Origin: Dongia_B sp035539075
Lineage (GTDB): Bacteria > Pseudomonadota > Alphaproteobacteria > Dongiales > Dongiaceae
Direction of reading: 5' to 3'
Assembly: GCA_035539075.1 (NCBI GenBank)
Contig: DATLJB010000005.1
Span: forward strand, 163,643 to 227,642
Length of the DNA: 64,000 bases
Made by a program: the position numbers and the translations under genes
Notes under the pieces: model-generated
What the model saw: only the letters and a program-made list of their open reading frames with translations
What the model was told of the DNA's origin: nothing
Database searches by the model: none
Part shown: one piece after another, positions 51,819-60,329 of the stretch
How positions within the stretch are numbered: the stretch's first letter is position 1
Layout of the letters: each line of letters starts with the position of its first letter

Positions 51819-52973
51819 ATGAAAATCGCGATGATCGGTTCGCGTGGCATTGGATCGAATTACGGCGGAATTGAGCGCGTCCTCGATGAGCTCTGCCCGC
51901 GGCTTGCGATGCTGGGTCACGAGATCGACGTCTTTTCGCGCACCGATATCGGGTTGCCAGAACCGGCGAACGAGGTGGCGGCTGATGAAGAGAGGGGGGA
52001 GGCGATGCCGGCACCGGAGTTGCTTGCCGTCAAATCGATCCCGACGAGGTCGTTCGGTGGCAAACATCTGGAGAATCTGTCGCGGAGCATGGCATCGACC
52101 TTCAAGGCCCTCCGGCGCTACGATCTCGTCCATTTCCACGCGACGGGACCGGGCCTCTTTTCCGCAGTCACCCGTGCTGCGGGGCAAAGATCGGTCGTGA
52201 CGATTCATGCGCTGGATCAGCGACGGCAGAAATGGGGACCAGCGGCAAGGCTGTCCTTGCAACTGGCCGAGCGCACCATCACTTCCTGCGCGGACGAGAT
52301 CACCGTGGTATCTGAGAGCCTGCGACGGTATATGCGGGAGAAGTACGACTACCACGCCCGCTATATCCCCAATGGCATCCCGCGCCGGGCCGCCGTGGCG
52401 CCCGGACCTCTCCTCGCCAAGCACCAGCTGGAAGCCGGCCGTTATTTCCTCTTTGCGAGCCGTTTGACTCCGGAAAAGGGCTGTCATGATCTGATCGCCG
52501 CCTTCAACCGCAGCACGACGCCGTTCAAGCTGGCGGTCGCCGGTGGCGTCGGGCCAACGGAATACGCCGCACAATTGAAGCGTGTCGCTGATCCGGAGCG
52601 CGTGGTGTTTCTTGGTCATCTCGGGGGAACGGAGCTGGCCGAGGCCTTCAGCAACGCCTATGTCTTCGTTCTGCCATCCTATATCGAGGGCATGTCGATG
52701 GCGCTGCTGGAGGCGATTTCCTTCGGCATCCCCGCCCTGGTCAGCGACATCGAGGAGAATCTTCTGGTCCTTGGCGGGCAGGGCTTCCACTTTCCGGTCG
52801 GCAATGTCGCGGCACTTGAAGCGGTACTGGCTTTGCTGGCCTCCAAGCCGACACTCGTTCATGCCGAGGCGCGGGCGCTGAAAAGCCTGCCACTGCCGAC
52901 CTGGGACGACATCGCCATCCGCTATGACCGGTTCTACCGGAATATCCGCGATACCACAGCCAGGGAGCATTGA
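51819..52973 (+). CDS. Glycosyltransferase family 4 protein
   Basis: A 384-residue GT-B enzyme from ATG 51819. The N-terminal MIGSRGIGSNYGGIERVLDELCPRLAMLGHEIDVFSR is typical of DUF1972/GT4 rhamnosyl- or glucosyltransferases. The C-terminal GT4 motifs are YFLFASRLTPEKGCHDLIAAF and the E-x7-E region SYIEGMSMALLEAISFGIPALVSD. It adds one sugar to the lipid-linked repeat unit on the cytoplasmic side. Its stop overlaps the next ATG (TGATG), so it is coupled to the flippase gene. Confidence 0.92.
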   Translation: MKIAMIGSRGIGSNYGGIERVLDELCPRLAMLGHEIDVFSRTDIGLPEPANEVAADEERGEAMPAPELLAVKSIPTRSFGGKHLENLSRSMASTFKALRRYDLVHFHATGPGLFSAVTRAAGQRSVVTIHALDQRRQKWGPAARLSLQLAERTITSCADEITVVSESLRRYMREKYDYHARYIPNGIPRRAAVAPGPLLAKHQLEAGRYFLFASRLTPEKGCHDLIAAFNRSTTPFKLAVAGGVGPTEYAAQLKRVADPERVVFLGHLGGTELAEAFSNAYVFVLPSYIEGMSMALLEAISFGIPALVSDIEENLLVLGGQGFHFPVGNVAALEAVLALLASKPTLVHAEARALKSLPLPTWDDIAIRYDRFYRNIRDTTAREH

Positions 52974-54247
52974 TGACATCGCTATCCACCGGCAGGCTGA
53001 TTTCCTTCGCGCGGAACCGGCTTCAGAGCTTCGGCGGCGATGCCGCCATTATTCTGTCCGCGCGGATGCTGCAGAACGTCAACGGCTTTTTTCTCTCGAT
53101 CATCATCGTGCGGAAGTTCGGCCTGGCAGCGGCCGGATCGCTGACCATTGCAACCGTCGCGACGGTTGTTCTCGGAACGCTTTGCACCTTCGGATTGCCT
53201 TATATCTTCGCACGCGAGGCGGCCGCGGCACGCGTTCGCAACACGGTCGGGCTGATAGCCTGGTTCGGGGCCGTCGCCGTATCGGTACCGGTGGGTCTCG
53301 CCCTCGGCCTGGCGACGGGGCAGGATTTCACCGAAGCGATGGTTATCTTCCTGCTCTCCATGGCGGGGCCCTTCTTCGCGCAGACGAATATGGCGAATTC
53401 GCTGCTGGTGCTGGAAAACCGGACGCGGCTGATCATCTATGCGCCGCTCGGCAATCTGGCGGGACTTGTCCTTGGCTACCTCTTTGCCGGTAACCTGCTT
53501 GAATTCGCGCTGGTCCTGACATTCTTTCGTCTTGCCGGGACACTGGTCATTTTCCTGCTGTTGCCGCTCGGCAGGGTCGGCCTCCGGTCCTTGGTGCCGT
53601 GGGTGCGATCTGGCCTGCGGTTCCTGACGGCGGACATCATCAACCTTGGTGCCGACCAGGCATCGGTGTTGATCGCTTCCTATCTCATGAGCCGATCGGA
53701 GCTCGGCGTCTTCGGCCTGTGCCGGCAGATGCTGACCCTCAGCGACACGCCGGGTTGGTCGCGCCTGGTGACCTGGTATCCGAAGGTGTTTGCCGATCCC
53801 CATGGCACCATTCCGCAATTCACCCGCCAGATGCTGGCGCTAGGGGTCTTCTGCGGCATTTCCGTTGCCATCCTCTGCGTTCCCCTGGGCTATTGGGTCT
53901 ATCATCTGCCGGCTTTTGCGGTGCTCGCACCGCTGCTCCTCTGCAGTGTGCCTTTCCGTTATCTGGTCGGGATCTATGATATGAGCCTGCGGGCGATCGG
54001 CGCCGTCAGGGCGACCAATGAAATCACCCTGCTGCGTTGCGTCATGGTGGTGGCGCTCTACAGTGCCGGCATCCTGCTGGCGGGAATCTACGGAGCCATT
54101 GCCGCCACAATCGTGCTCGCAATGATCTCCGCCTGGGTCACCCGCCTTATCCTGATGCGGAACCTGCCGGCGCAACCGGACGAGATCGGCAAGAATGCAG
54201 AGGGCGGGCCGATCAATGCCACGCCCGCTCTGGAAGCATCGCGATGA
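52973..54247 (+). CDS. Polysaccharide flippase (Wzx/MOP family)
   Basis: A 424-residue integral membrane protein with about 12 hydrophobic helices. The N-terminal FGGDAAIILSARMLQNVNGFFLSIIIVRKFGLAAAGSLTIATV is typical of Polysacc_synt/Wzx proteins (one helix with an xGxxxxxxxGxxxxLxxA pattern). Charged residues within the helices are few. It turns undecaprenyl-linked repeat units over to the periplasm. It overlaps the GT4 stop by 1 nt and the Wzy-like start by 4 nt (ATGA), so all three are translationally linked. Confidence 0.9.
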   Translation: MTSLSTGRLISFARNRLQSFGGDAAIILSARMLQNVNGFFLSIIIVRKFGLAAAGSLTIATVATVVLGTLCTFGLPYIFAREAAAARVRNTVGLIAWFGAVAVSVPVGLALGLATGQDFTEAMVIFLLSMAGPFFAQTNMANSLLVLENRTRLIIYAPLGNLAGLVLGYLFAGNLLEFALVLTFFRLAGTLVIFLLLPLGRVGLRSLVPWVRSGLRFLTADIINLGADQASVLIASYLMSRSELGVFGLCRQMLTLSDTPGWSRLVTWYPKVFADPHGTIPQFTRQMLALGVFCGISVAILCVPLGYWVYHLPAFAVLAPLLLCSVPFRYLVGIYDMSLRAIGAVRATNEITLLRCVMVVALYSAGILLAGIYGAIAATIVLAMISAWVTRLILMRNLPAQPDEIGKNAEGGPINATPALEASR

Positions 54248-55773
54248 GAGCGTTCCGTCAGGGTCTTTCTCCGCTGGCGGATGCCGGTGGATCGGCCGCG
54301 GTCGATTCCTTCGCGACTTCCTTTTTTGGGCGCTATCTCCGCTTCACGCCGCTTCTCTGGGTATTGGGTGCGCTCATTCCCTGCGCGGCGACGATGCTGA
54401 TCAAGCTGGCCATTGATCGCTGGCCGAAGGGTCGGCTGATCAACCTCGTCGTCTTCTGCTGGCTCTCCATTGCCATCGCGCAAGCGAGTTGCTCGGTGCT
54501 CAACGGCCTCATCCTCCATAATTTCGGAATGGGGTTGCGCAACGCCATGTCGTTCACGGCGATCGGCTGGGTCTTCGGTGCGCTCGCTATCGCCGTGGGC
54601 AATAGCTGGTCGCTCAGCAATCGGCACACTGCCAACTACATCGCCAATCTCGGCATCTATATCATTCTTCTCTCGATCATCGCCCTCGGCGGCGCGCTGG
54701 CGGGGCGCAGCGAATTGCGCATGCTGACGCCGCTGGGAATGCTGCTGCCGAGCGGAAATGCCACCAATTTCTATGCCTCCATGACTATCTTCCAGAGCGA
54801 AGACACGCTGGGGGAATCGCGTATCCGGCTGATCCTGTTCTTTCCCTGGGCGACGGCGCTCGGCCTCGGCGGCCTCGCCATCGCCCTGATCAGCAGCCGG
54901 GCGGAGCAGGGCTGGCGGCGCTTCTTCGGCATGACCGGTGGCGCTATCGGTGTCGTCTTCAGTTGGAGCCGGATCGCCCTTGCCGCCATGGTCCTGGTCG
55001 CGGCGATCCTGATCTTCATCAAGCTTCCCCGCTATCTGCAGATTCTGTCGACGGTCGCCGTCGCGCTTACGATCTATGGCCTGTCGATTGTCGGCCTTGA
55101 TCCGGTGACACTCCTGACGGATGTCCATGATGCGGCGGACCGCGCGCGCGCGGGGTCGTCGCTGGCGCGCGATCTGATCTATGAGAAGAGCTGGGAGGGC
55201 TTTCTGCAGTCGCCTGTCATCGGCAACGGCTGGATCGGCGAATCCGTTCATCGCACCGAGAACCTGCCGATCGGCAGCCATTCGACCATTTTCGGCGTTC
55301 TCTATACCGGCGGGGCCATCACTTTCGCCTGTTTCGTCCTGGCCATGGTGGTAACGTTGGTCGCATTGCTTTATGCGGTCTATCATTGGCGAGACGACAA
55401 GCCACGCCAGCAGAACGCCATCATCGCCAGCTGCCTGTGGCTGAGCCTGCTGCTCTATTGTCCCTATGAATCGCTTTTCAGCCTGACACTGCCTTGCCTT
55501 TTCCTGTTCTGCTGGATCGGCGGCGCAATTCCGGGGGATGCGGCTGCGGCCGGGCAGGAGACGTCGCCGAGACGGGCAAGGCCGGCTTTCAGCCGGCTCG
55601 GCGGGCAAGCAGCCAGCAGGGGTCTCGTCAACGCTCAGGGACAGCCGTCAGGCGGCAGCGCAGCCGCGGCGAGAGCATCCGTCTTCACTGTTGATCAACG
55701 ACGTCAGGGAGAGAGATATGGATTCGCAGATGACAGATGGCATGAAAGCAGAGCCTTCAGAGCCGATTCTTAG
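54244..55773 (+). CDS. O-antigen ligase/polymerase-like membrane protein (Wzy-like)
   Basis: A 509-residue protein from ATG 54244, which overlaps the flippase stop. About ten to twelve hydrophobic helices, with a longer periplasmic loop (SLARDLIYEKSWEGFLQSPVIGNGWIGESVHRTENLPIGSHSTIF) carrying the Arg and the GNG/HSTIF region that mark the Wzy_C/O-antigen-ligase domain. It polymerises repeat units in the periplasm. The C-terminal 80 residues (from about 430) are hydrophilic and Ala/Gln-rich and overlap the next gene by 56 nt; that tail may be dispensable. Confidence 0.85.
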   Translation: MRAFRQGLSPLADAGGSAAVDSFATSFFGRYLRFTPLLWVLGALIPCAATMLIKLAIDRWPKGRLINLVVFCWLSIAIAQASCSVLNGLILHNFGMGLRNAMSFTAIGWVFGALAIAVGNSWSLSNRHTANYIANLGIYIILLSIIALGGALAGRSELRMLTPLGMLLPSGNATNFYASMTIFQSEDTLGESRIRLILFFPWATALGLGGLAIALISSRAEQGWRRFFGMTGGAIGVVFSWSRIALAAMVLVAAILIFIKLPRYLQILSTVAVALTIYGLSIVGLDPVTLLTDVHDAADRARAGSSLARDLIYEKSWEGFLQSPVIGNGWIGESVHRTENLPIGSHSTIFGVLYTGGAITFACFVLAMVVTLVALLYAVYHWRDDKPRQQNAIIASCLWLSLLLYCPYESLFSLTLPCLFLFCWIGGAIPGDAAAAGQETSPRRARPAFSRLGGQAASRGLVNAQGQPSGGSAAAARASVFTVDQRRQGERYGFADDRWHESRAFRADS

Positions 55774-56725
55774 CATCGTAATCCCTGCCTATAATGTTGC
55801 CGCCTATATCGAAGACGCAATCGAGTCGGCGCTTGCCCAAACGCTGCGCGATATCGAAGTGATCGTCGTCAATGACGGCTCCACCGATCACACGGCGGAA
55901 GTGATCGAGCGCGTCGTCGACAGGCACCTGGATCCACGCCTCAAGGTGCTCAACCGGGCAAATGGCGGCTTGGCCGCGGCACGCAATACCGGCGTTCTGA
56001 TGGCCACCGGGCGATATATCGGGTTTCTGGACGGTGACGATGTCTGGCTGCCGCACAAGGCCCAGATACAGATCTCGCTGATGGAAATGAACCCGCATAT
56101 CGGCATCAGCTTCAGCCAGTCCAGATATATGCTCGAAAATGGCGTGCTGACGGAGAACCTGTTACGGGCCGATAAACTGACGCCGTCCTTTCATGACATG
56201 ATACGCCGCAACCATGTCGGCAACGGTTCGGCGCCGATTGTCCGGGCGGTCTGCTTTCAGCAGGCCGGGCGCTTCAACGAAGCGCTGAAGAGTTGCGAGG
56301 ACTACGAAATGTGGTGCCGCATCCTCTGGCTGACTGAGTTCTGCGCCGTCGGCATCGACCAGGCATTGACGCTTTACCGCATCAGGGATACCAGCCTCTC
56401 CTTCAACTTCGAGAAGTTCCTCGCCAATGCGGATCTGGCGATGACTGCCTTGCGGTCGCAGATGAAGAACGTGCCGGAACGGGTGTTCAGGGCGGCCCAT
56501 GCGGAGCACTATCGGATTGCCGCGTGGAAAGCCGGCTCGACGCAGCAGGATGCCGTCGCCCGCCGGCTGCTGCTGAAGGCCGTGAGGATCTGGCCCTGGC
56601 TGATCATTTCCGATTGGCGGGTCGCGGCGGTGGCGGTCGCGCTGTTGATCCCGCGCGGGACGCGGGCGAGCGTGATCGACAAGGCGAAGGCTCTGCGTCA
56701 GGAACTGGCCACCCTCGCGCAATAA
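55718..56725 (+). CDS. Glycosyltransferase family 2 protein
   Basis: A 335-residue GT-A enzyme from ATG 55718 with AGGGAGAG upstream. LSIVIPAYNVAAYIEDAIESALAQT and VIVVNDGSTDHT are the nucleotide-sugar motifs, and YIGFLDGDDVWLPHK carries the DxD metal site. The RFNEALKSCEDYEMWCRIL segment holds the ED catalytic base motif. It adds a sugar to the repeat unit. It is the last gene of the EPS locus and overlaps the Wzy-like gene end in another frame. Confidence 0.93.
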   Translation: MDSQMTDGMKAEPSEPILSIVIPAYNVAAYIEDAIESALAQTLRDIEVIVVNDGSTDHTAEVIERVVDRHLDPRLKVLNRANGGLAAARNTGVLMATGRYIGFLDGDDVWLPHKAQIQISLMEMNPHIGISFSQSRYMLENGVLTENLLRADKLTPSFHDMIRRNHVGNGSAPIVRAVCFQQAGRFNEALKSCEDYEMWCRILWLTEFCAVGIDQALTLYRIRDTSLSFNFEKFLANADLAMTALRSQMKNVPERVFRAAHAEHYRIAAWKAGSTQQDAVARRLLLKAVRIWPWLIISDWRVAAVAVALLIPRGTRASVIDKAKALRQELATLAQ

Positions 56726-56760
56726 CCTGGTCTTCCATTTATAGTTATAAGAAGCATCAT

Positions 56761-56781
56761 GCTTGCCGCATGTTAGAGACG
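56761..56781 (+). repeat. 21-bp element, copy 2, downstream of the EPS locus
   Basis: Matches 40989-41009 at 19 of 21 positions, same orientation. It begins 36 nt after the GT2 stop. Confidence 0.45.
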
Positions 56782-56944
56782 ACAGGGGCGCGCCGTTCTA
56801 GTCTCATTTTGCCAGTGAGCAGAGATCGGAATTCATAGTTCCTTGTACTGGGTCGATGTTCTGTAGACGTTCGATGGCGCCCCCCAAGCTTATGCGCGAT
56901 TGAAGTGCTCCTGTCTGAGAGTCGCCTATGGACATGCGACCGCC

Positions 56945-56984
56945 GCGGATCGGATCGCGATTTCAGGGTCGCGATCCGATCCGC
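56945..56984. terminator. 16-bp perfect hairpin between convergent transcription units
   Basis: GCGGATCGGATCGCGA pairs with TCGCGATCCGATCCGC around the loop TTTCAGGG. On the plus strand TTTCTCT follows. It lies 220 nt after the EPS locus and 129 nt after the minus-strand subtilisin stop, and probably ends transcription from one or both sides. Confidence 0.65.
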
Positions 56985-57112
56985 TTTCTCTAGCGTCCCG
57001 GCGGCTGCGGACATGCGGTGTCGATGTGCGGCGGCGAAGCCGTGCGCGGGATATCGATACTTCTATCGGAGATCGGTCGGCTCGTTGCGCGCATGTCCGG
57101 GCGGGCAAGCGG

Positions 57113-58690
57113 CTACTTCAGCACCAGATCCTTCTTGCAAGCGGCGTCTGCCTGCACGAGACCCCAGCCATAGATCGGATCATAGCCGGGTGTGCCGAGA
57201 TCGGCGGCGGCTTTTTGCATGCGCTTGGCATCGCCTTTGAACAGCGCGAGCGTCGCCGTCACATAGGGGGCGGCGAAGGAAGTTCCCGTGAAGTAATTGC
57301 CGTCGCCCTTGCCGGCCGGCAAGCCGGGAATCCACACATTGACCCCCGGCGCGGCAAAGCCGACATAGTTTCCCTGATTGGCTTCGGGAAGAACGACATG
57401 GCGGCTGTCGATGGCCGTGACCCCGATAACATCGGGATAGGCTGCGGGATAGCGGCTTACATTGACGAGGTGGTCATTGCCGACAGCCGCGACGATCCGC
57501 ATGCCATTGGCAGTCGCCTGGGCAACGGCCTGGGCCATCAAATCATTTGGCGGGCCGGAGAGCGAGACATTGACAATGGTGACATGGTTCTCGGCCATCC
57601 AGTTCAGCGCCTCGACAAACCCGATTGCTGTTGCCACAGGTAACCCATCGCTGTCTTCGCGGAAGACGCTTGCGGCATAAAGCGATGCCTGCGGCAGCAG
57701 GCCGGTTCCATCGCGGCCTGCCAGAATGGCGGCGACGGCCGTGCCGTGATCAGCGTGGGCTATGGGCGAAGACAGCTGCTCAGAGAAGTCGCTGCTGACC
57801 AGGGCAACGCCGGCCAGGCTGCGCACAGTGCCATCGACATGGGTGTCGATGATGCCGATCGGTTGCGGTGTCGGGCAGTCTGCCGGCGGCGCCGGCCACT
57901 TGATGGCTTTGACGGGAAAATTCGGGGCAGGGACGGTGAAGCTTCCCTGCGTCTGGTAGATATGGTCGGCATCCACCTTTGCGTCGGGGAAGCGCGATTT
58001 CAATTCGGCGATGCTGGCTTCAAGCGTCAAATCGGGCGGGGTCTGCAGACGTGCGATCGAGAAGCCCAGGGCACTCAGCCGCTTAGTCTGGATGACATTA
58101 AAGCCAAGCTGCCTGGCACCCTCCAGGAAATCGGGTTTCGTGCTCGACGCCAGAACCTCGCCTTTCAGCAATCGATCCCGGCCGGTGACATTATTCTGCT
58201 GCGTGGCGGCTGGGCCGATTGCGCTGGCGGGCTGCGACGAGGCGGACGCAGCGGTGGTGCCGTTGGATGTGTCGGTCGAATTCACGCTTTGATTGGAATT
58301 GTTCTTGGCGGAATTGGCAGCACTGTTGGCCTTGCCGTTCGCGCTGCCATTGGCGCCGCCATTGCCATTGCCATTGCCATTGCCATTGCCATTGGCGCCG
58401 CCATTGCCGTTGCCACCGCCATTACCATTCCCGCCGCCATTACCATTCCCGCCGCCATTACCATTCCCGCCGCCATTGCCATTCCCGCCGCCATTACCAT
58501 TCCCGCCGCCATTGCCATTGCCGCCATTGCCGTTACCATCCTTTGCAATAGCGGTGGATTGCAGATGAAAGAGGCCGAGAGGGGCTACAGTCAGCGCAAG
58601 GGTAATGGCGGCTGTCATGAGCAACCGGAGCAGGCGCAGGGATTGCGGCCTTGCGGGAAGAGCAGATCGAGGAAGGCCGCGTCCGGCCAT
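57113..58690 (-). CDS. Secreted S8 (subtilisin) family serine peptidase with an Asn-Gly repeat tract
   Basis: A 525-residue protein. Signal peptide about 1-49 (LMTAAITLALTVAPLGLFHL...AIA). Residues 51-117 are almost only Gly and Asn (GGGNGN units), followed by a Ser/Asn/Ala-rich linker to about 165. Residues 170-260 resemble a propeptide (LLKGEVLASS, then FSIARLQTPPDLTLEASIAELKSRFPDAKVDADHIYQ). The catalytic triad is Asp282 (GIIDTHVDG), His315 (DHGTAVAAIL) and Ser471 (GTSFAAPYV), with Asn405 as oxyanion residue. It is the third gene of an operon with an ECF sigma factor and an anti-sigma factor. It may process surface proteins or the anti-sigma domain. Confidence 0.92.
   Translation of the reverse strand: MAGRGLPRSALPARPQSLRLLRLLMTAAITLALTVAPLGLFHLQSTAIAKDGNGNGGNGNGGGNGNGGGNGNGGGNGNGGGNGNGGGNGNGGGNGNGGANGNGNGNGNGNGGANGSANGKANSAANSAKNNSNQSVNSTDTSNGTTAASASSQPASAIGPAATQQNNVTGRDRLLKGEVLASSTKPDFLEGARQLGFNVIQTKRLSALGFSIARLQTPPDLTLEASIAELKSRFPDAKVDADHIYQTQGSFTVPAPNFPVKAIKWPAPPADCPTPQPIGIIDTHVDGTVRSLAGVALVSSDFSEQLSSPIAHADHGTAVAAILAGRDGTGLLPQASLYAASVFREDSDGLPVATAIGFVEALNWMAENHVTIVNVSLSGPPNDLMAQAVAQATANGMRIVAAVGNDHLVNVSRYPAAYPDVIGVTAIDSRHVVLPEANQGNYVGFAAPGVNVWIPGLPAGKGDGNYFTGTSFAAPYVTATLALFKGDAKRMQKAAADLGTPGYDPIYGWGLVQADAACKKDLVLK
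58345..58545 (-). repeat. Minisatellite coding for the Gly/Asn tract of the subtilisin
   Basis: On the plus strand it reads as CCATTG hexamers followed by about five near-identical 18-bp units CCGCCGCCATTACCATTC, with small T/C variants. All units are multiples of three, so length changes by slippage keep the frame. It can serve as a length-variable linker. Confidence 0.9.
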
Positions 58691-58699
58691 GGCCTTCGC

Positions 58700-59386
58700 C
58701 TAACGACCCGTCTTCATCGTCATCACTTGCCAGTTGCCCGCCGGATCCTGGCAGGCGAGACCGGTGATGGCAGTCTGGAGGGATTGCTGTTGCTTGAAGG
58801 CGATCTCAGCGCAGGAAATGCCGGACGCCAGTTGGAGATGGCGTTCCACGCTGAGCGTGCCGCGCAGTCCTGCCGCCGGGTCATCGATATCGGCCTGCTG
58901 CCGCCCTGATTCCGTCAGCAGCGGGATCAGGGCCCTTTGCAGGGCGATGTCGGTGCGATCCCCATCGCTTGCCGTCGACATGTCCAGCCCGGCAGGCCGG
59001 AGCATGTCGTCGTTCACCGATGAGCGGCTGATGAAATGCCCGCTGAGCAGGCCGATCGCGACGCCAAGGATGGCTGCCGCCGCGACCTGTCGAAGATCCA
59101 CCAGCCGCAGGGCCGGCCAGATTCTCGATCGGACTGGCCTGCGGAAGGGCAGTACCTGAGCACCAGCATTGTCATTGACATTCCAGGAGGAGAAGGCGAG
59201 CCTGGCTGCCGCCGTGCCGCGGGCCATATCCGCATAGACGGCCCGGAGTTCCGGGTTGTCGTCCATCTCCGCGCGGAGCTGTCGCGATTCAGTCTCGCCG
59301 AGATCTCCGTCCTGCAAGCGCATCAAGCGAACCAGGAGACTTGTATCCGGGTAGGCTTCGGTGGCCTCGTTCTTGACTTGAGGCAT
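58700..59386 (-). CDS. Membrane-anchored anti-sigma factor (FecR/RseA-like topology)
   Basis: A 228-residue protein. The cytoplasmic N-domain (MRLQDGDLGETESRQLRAEMDDNPELRAVYADM) is the usual anti-sigma four-helix start but lacks the HxxxCxxC zinc motif. One TM helix is at about 100-119 (VAAAAILGVAIGLLSGHFI). The periplasmic part of about 105 residues has two Cys residues (GISCAEIAFK, GLACQDPAGN). It sits between the ECF sigma gene (38 nt upstream) and the subtilisin gene (9 nt downstream), so the three are one operon. It probably holds the sigma factor inactive at the membrane. Confidence 0.75.
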   Translation of the reverse strand: MPQVKNEATEAYPDTSLLVRLMRLQDGDLGETESRQLRAEMDDNPELRAVYADMARGTAAARLAFSSWNVNDNAGAQVLPFRRPVRSRIWPALRLVDLRQVAAAAILGVAIGLLSGHFISRSSVNDDMLRPAGLDMSTASDGDRTDIALQRALIPLLTESGRQQADIDDPAAGLRGTLSVERHLQLASGISCAEIAFKQQQSLQTAITGLACQDPAGNWQVMTMKTGR

Positions 59387-59424
59387 GTCGATTCCTTCGT
59401 GCTAAAAAACTATTCGTTCCAAAA

Positions 59425-59946
59425 TCAGTCGTCTGCGTTATTGGCGGCGACAGCGCGTCCTAATGACCAGCGCGCGCGCGCTAGGCGACTCATGACGGTG
59501 CCGATCGGAATCTGCAACACGTCCGCCGCCTCCTGATAGCTCAGCCCCTGTCCAGCAATGAGCATAAGCACCGCACGTTGTTCTGCCGGTAGATTGTCTA
59601 TCGCGCGCTGTGCCTCTTGCAAGTCCCTTCGCGCCTCGTACTCATCCTCCAGTGTGTTGACGGCAAGTCGGTCGCTTGCCGCAACCGCGGCGTCGGTATC
59701 GATTTTGAGCAGGCGCGAGGCGGCGGATTTTTTGCGGTCAAGCCAGATCGTATGGATGATCCGGTAGATCCAGCTATCCAAACGCGTACCTGGTTGCCAT
59801 TGCTGCCATTTCTCCAAAGCGCGCAGGCAAGCTGCCTGAAGCAGATCCTCTCCTTCGTCGGCCGAGCCGGCCAAGCCGATTGCGAAGCGCCGCAAGCGCG
59901 GAAGCAAGGGTACCATCTGCGCTTCAAAATCGCGCCGGTTGATCAT
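59425..59946 (-). CDS. ECF-type RNA polymerase sigma factor
   Basis: A 173-residue sigma-70 family protein with only regions 2 and 4. Region 2 spans about 10-75 (EGEDLLQAACLRALEKWQQWQPGTRLDSWIYRIIHTIWLDRKK). Region 4 spans about 115-165 (NLPAEQRAVLMLIAGQGLSYQEAADVLQIPIGTVMSRLARAR). It is the first gene of the sigma/anti-sigma/subtilisin operon and divergent from the adhesin gene. A GGAAT-N16-CGTT sequence upstream of the adhesin may be its promoter. GGAAC at 60049-60045 on the minus strand lies upstream of the sigma gene itself but without a well-spaced CGTT. Confidence 0.93.
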   Translation of the reverse strand: MINRRDFEAQMVPLLPRLRRFAIGLAGSADEGEDLLQAACLRALEKWQQWQPGTRLDSWIYRIIHTIWLDRKKSAASRLLKIDTDAAVAASDRLAVNTLEDEYEARRDLQEAQRAIDNLPAEQRAVLMLIAGQGLSYQEAADVLQIPIGTVMSRLARARWSLGRAVAANNADD

Positions 59947-60329
59947 CGAAACTCTTTCATTTGCCGGTCACATATATCGGACGGCCATGATGATGCACAA
60001 TAAGAGTTCATTCTAAGTTTACGGGCAGAGAAGCAGGCTCGGCCGTTCCTGTGTCCCGTAGTTTTCATTCTGCGCGCCGCGCCGCCGGCCGTCCAGTTGA
60101 GGTGTCCAAGCCACCGGGCAGGCAATTTCGACCGTCCTTTTCAACCGACAATGCCGTGAGTCAAGCCTTATTGGCCTCAAAACCCATGCACCAGGGTGAG
60201 AGGTGTACTGAATATGTGTCAAATTTTGCAGGAATTTTGCGCTTTTCATCTCGTTTTCGTGATTGGGCGGCCCTGATCGCATCTGCCGAGGACGGTAGGT
60301 GGCGAGATGGAAGACGGAGGAGAAGCGCG
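59947..60329. promoter_or_regulatory. Divergent region between the ECF sigma operon and the adhesin gene
   Basis: 383 nt with no convincing gene. The right part (60170-60270) is A/T-rich and holds the candidate ECF promoter of the adhesin gene. The left part probably carries the sigma operon promoter. Confidence 0.5.
60231..60257 (+). promoter_or_regulatory. Candidate ECF-type promoter of the adhesin gene
   Basis: GGAAT (60231-60235) and CGTTTT (60252-60257) are 16 nt apart. This is one mismatch from GGAAC-N16/17-CGTT, the consensus known for alphaproteobacterial EcfG-type sigma factors. Transcription would begin about 65-70 nt before the ATG at 60330. Confidence 0.45.

Larger units (their letters stand above)
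56726..57112. other. 387-nt region between the EPS locus and the subtilisin gene
   Basis: Convergent gene ends flank it, so promoters are not needed here. It holds the second copy of the 21-bp element and a strong hairpin. The short frames within show no family and are partly made by the inverted repeat. Confidence 0.5.

Noticed and set aside
58345..58545. CRISPR-like regular repeats
   Set aside because: Units of 6 and 18 bp are contiguous, with no spacers, and code for Gly/Asn repeats in the subtilisin frame.
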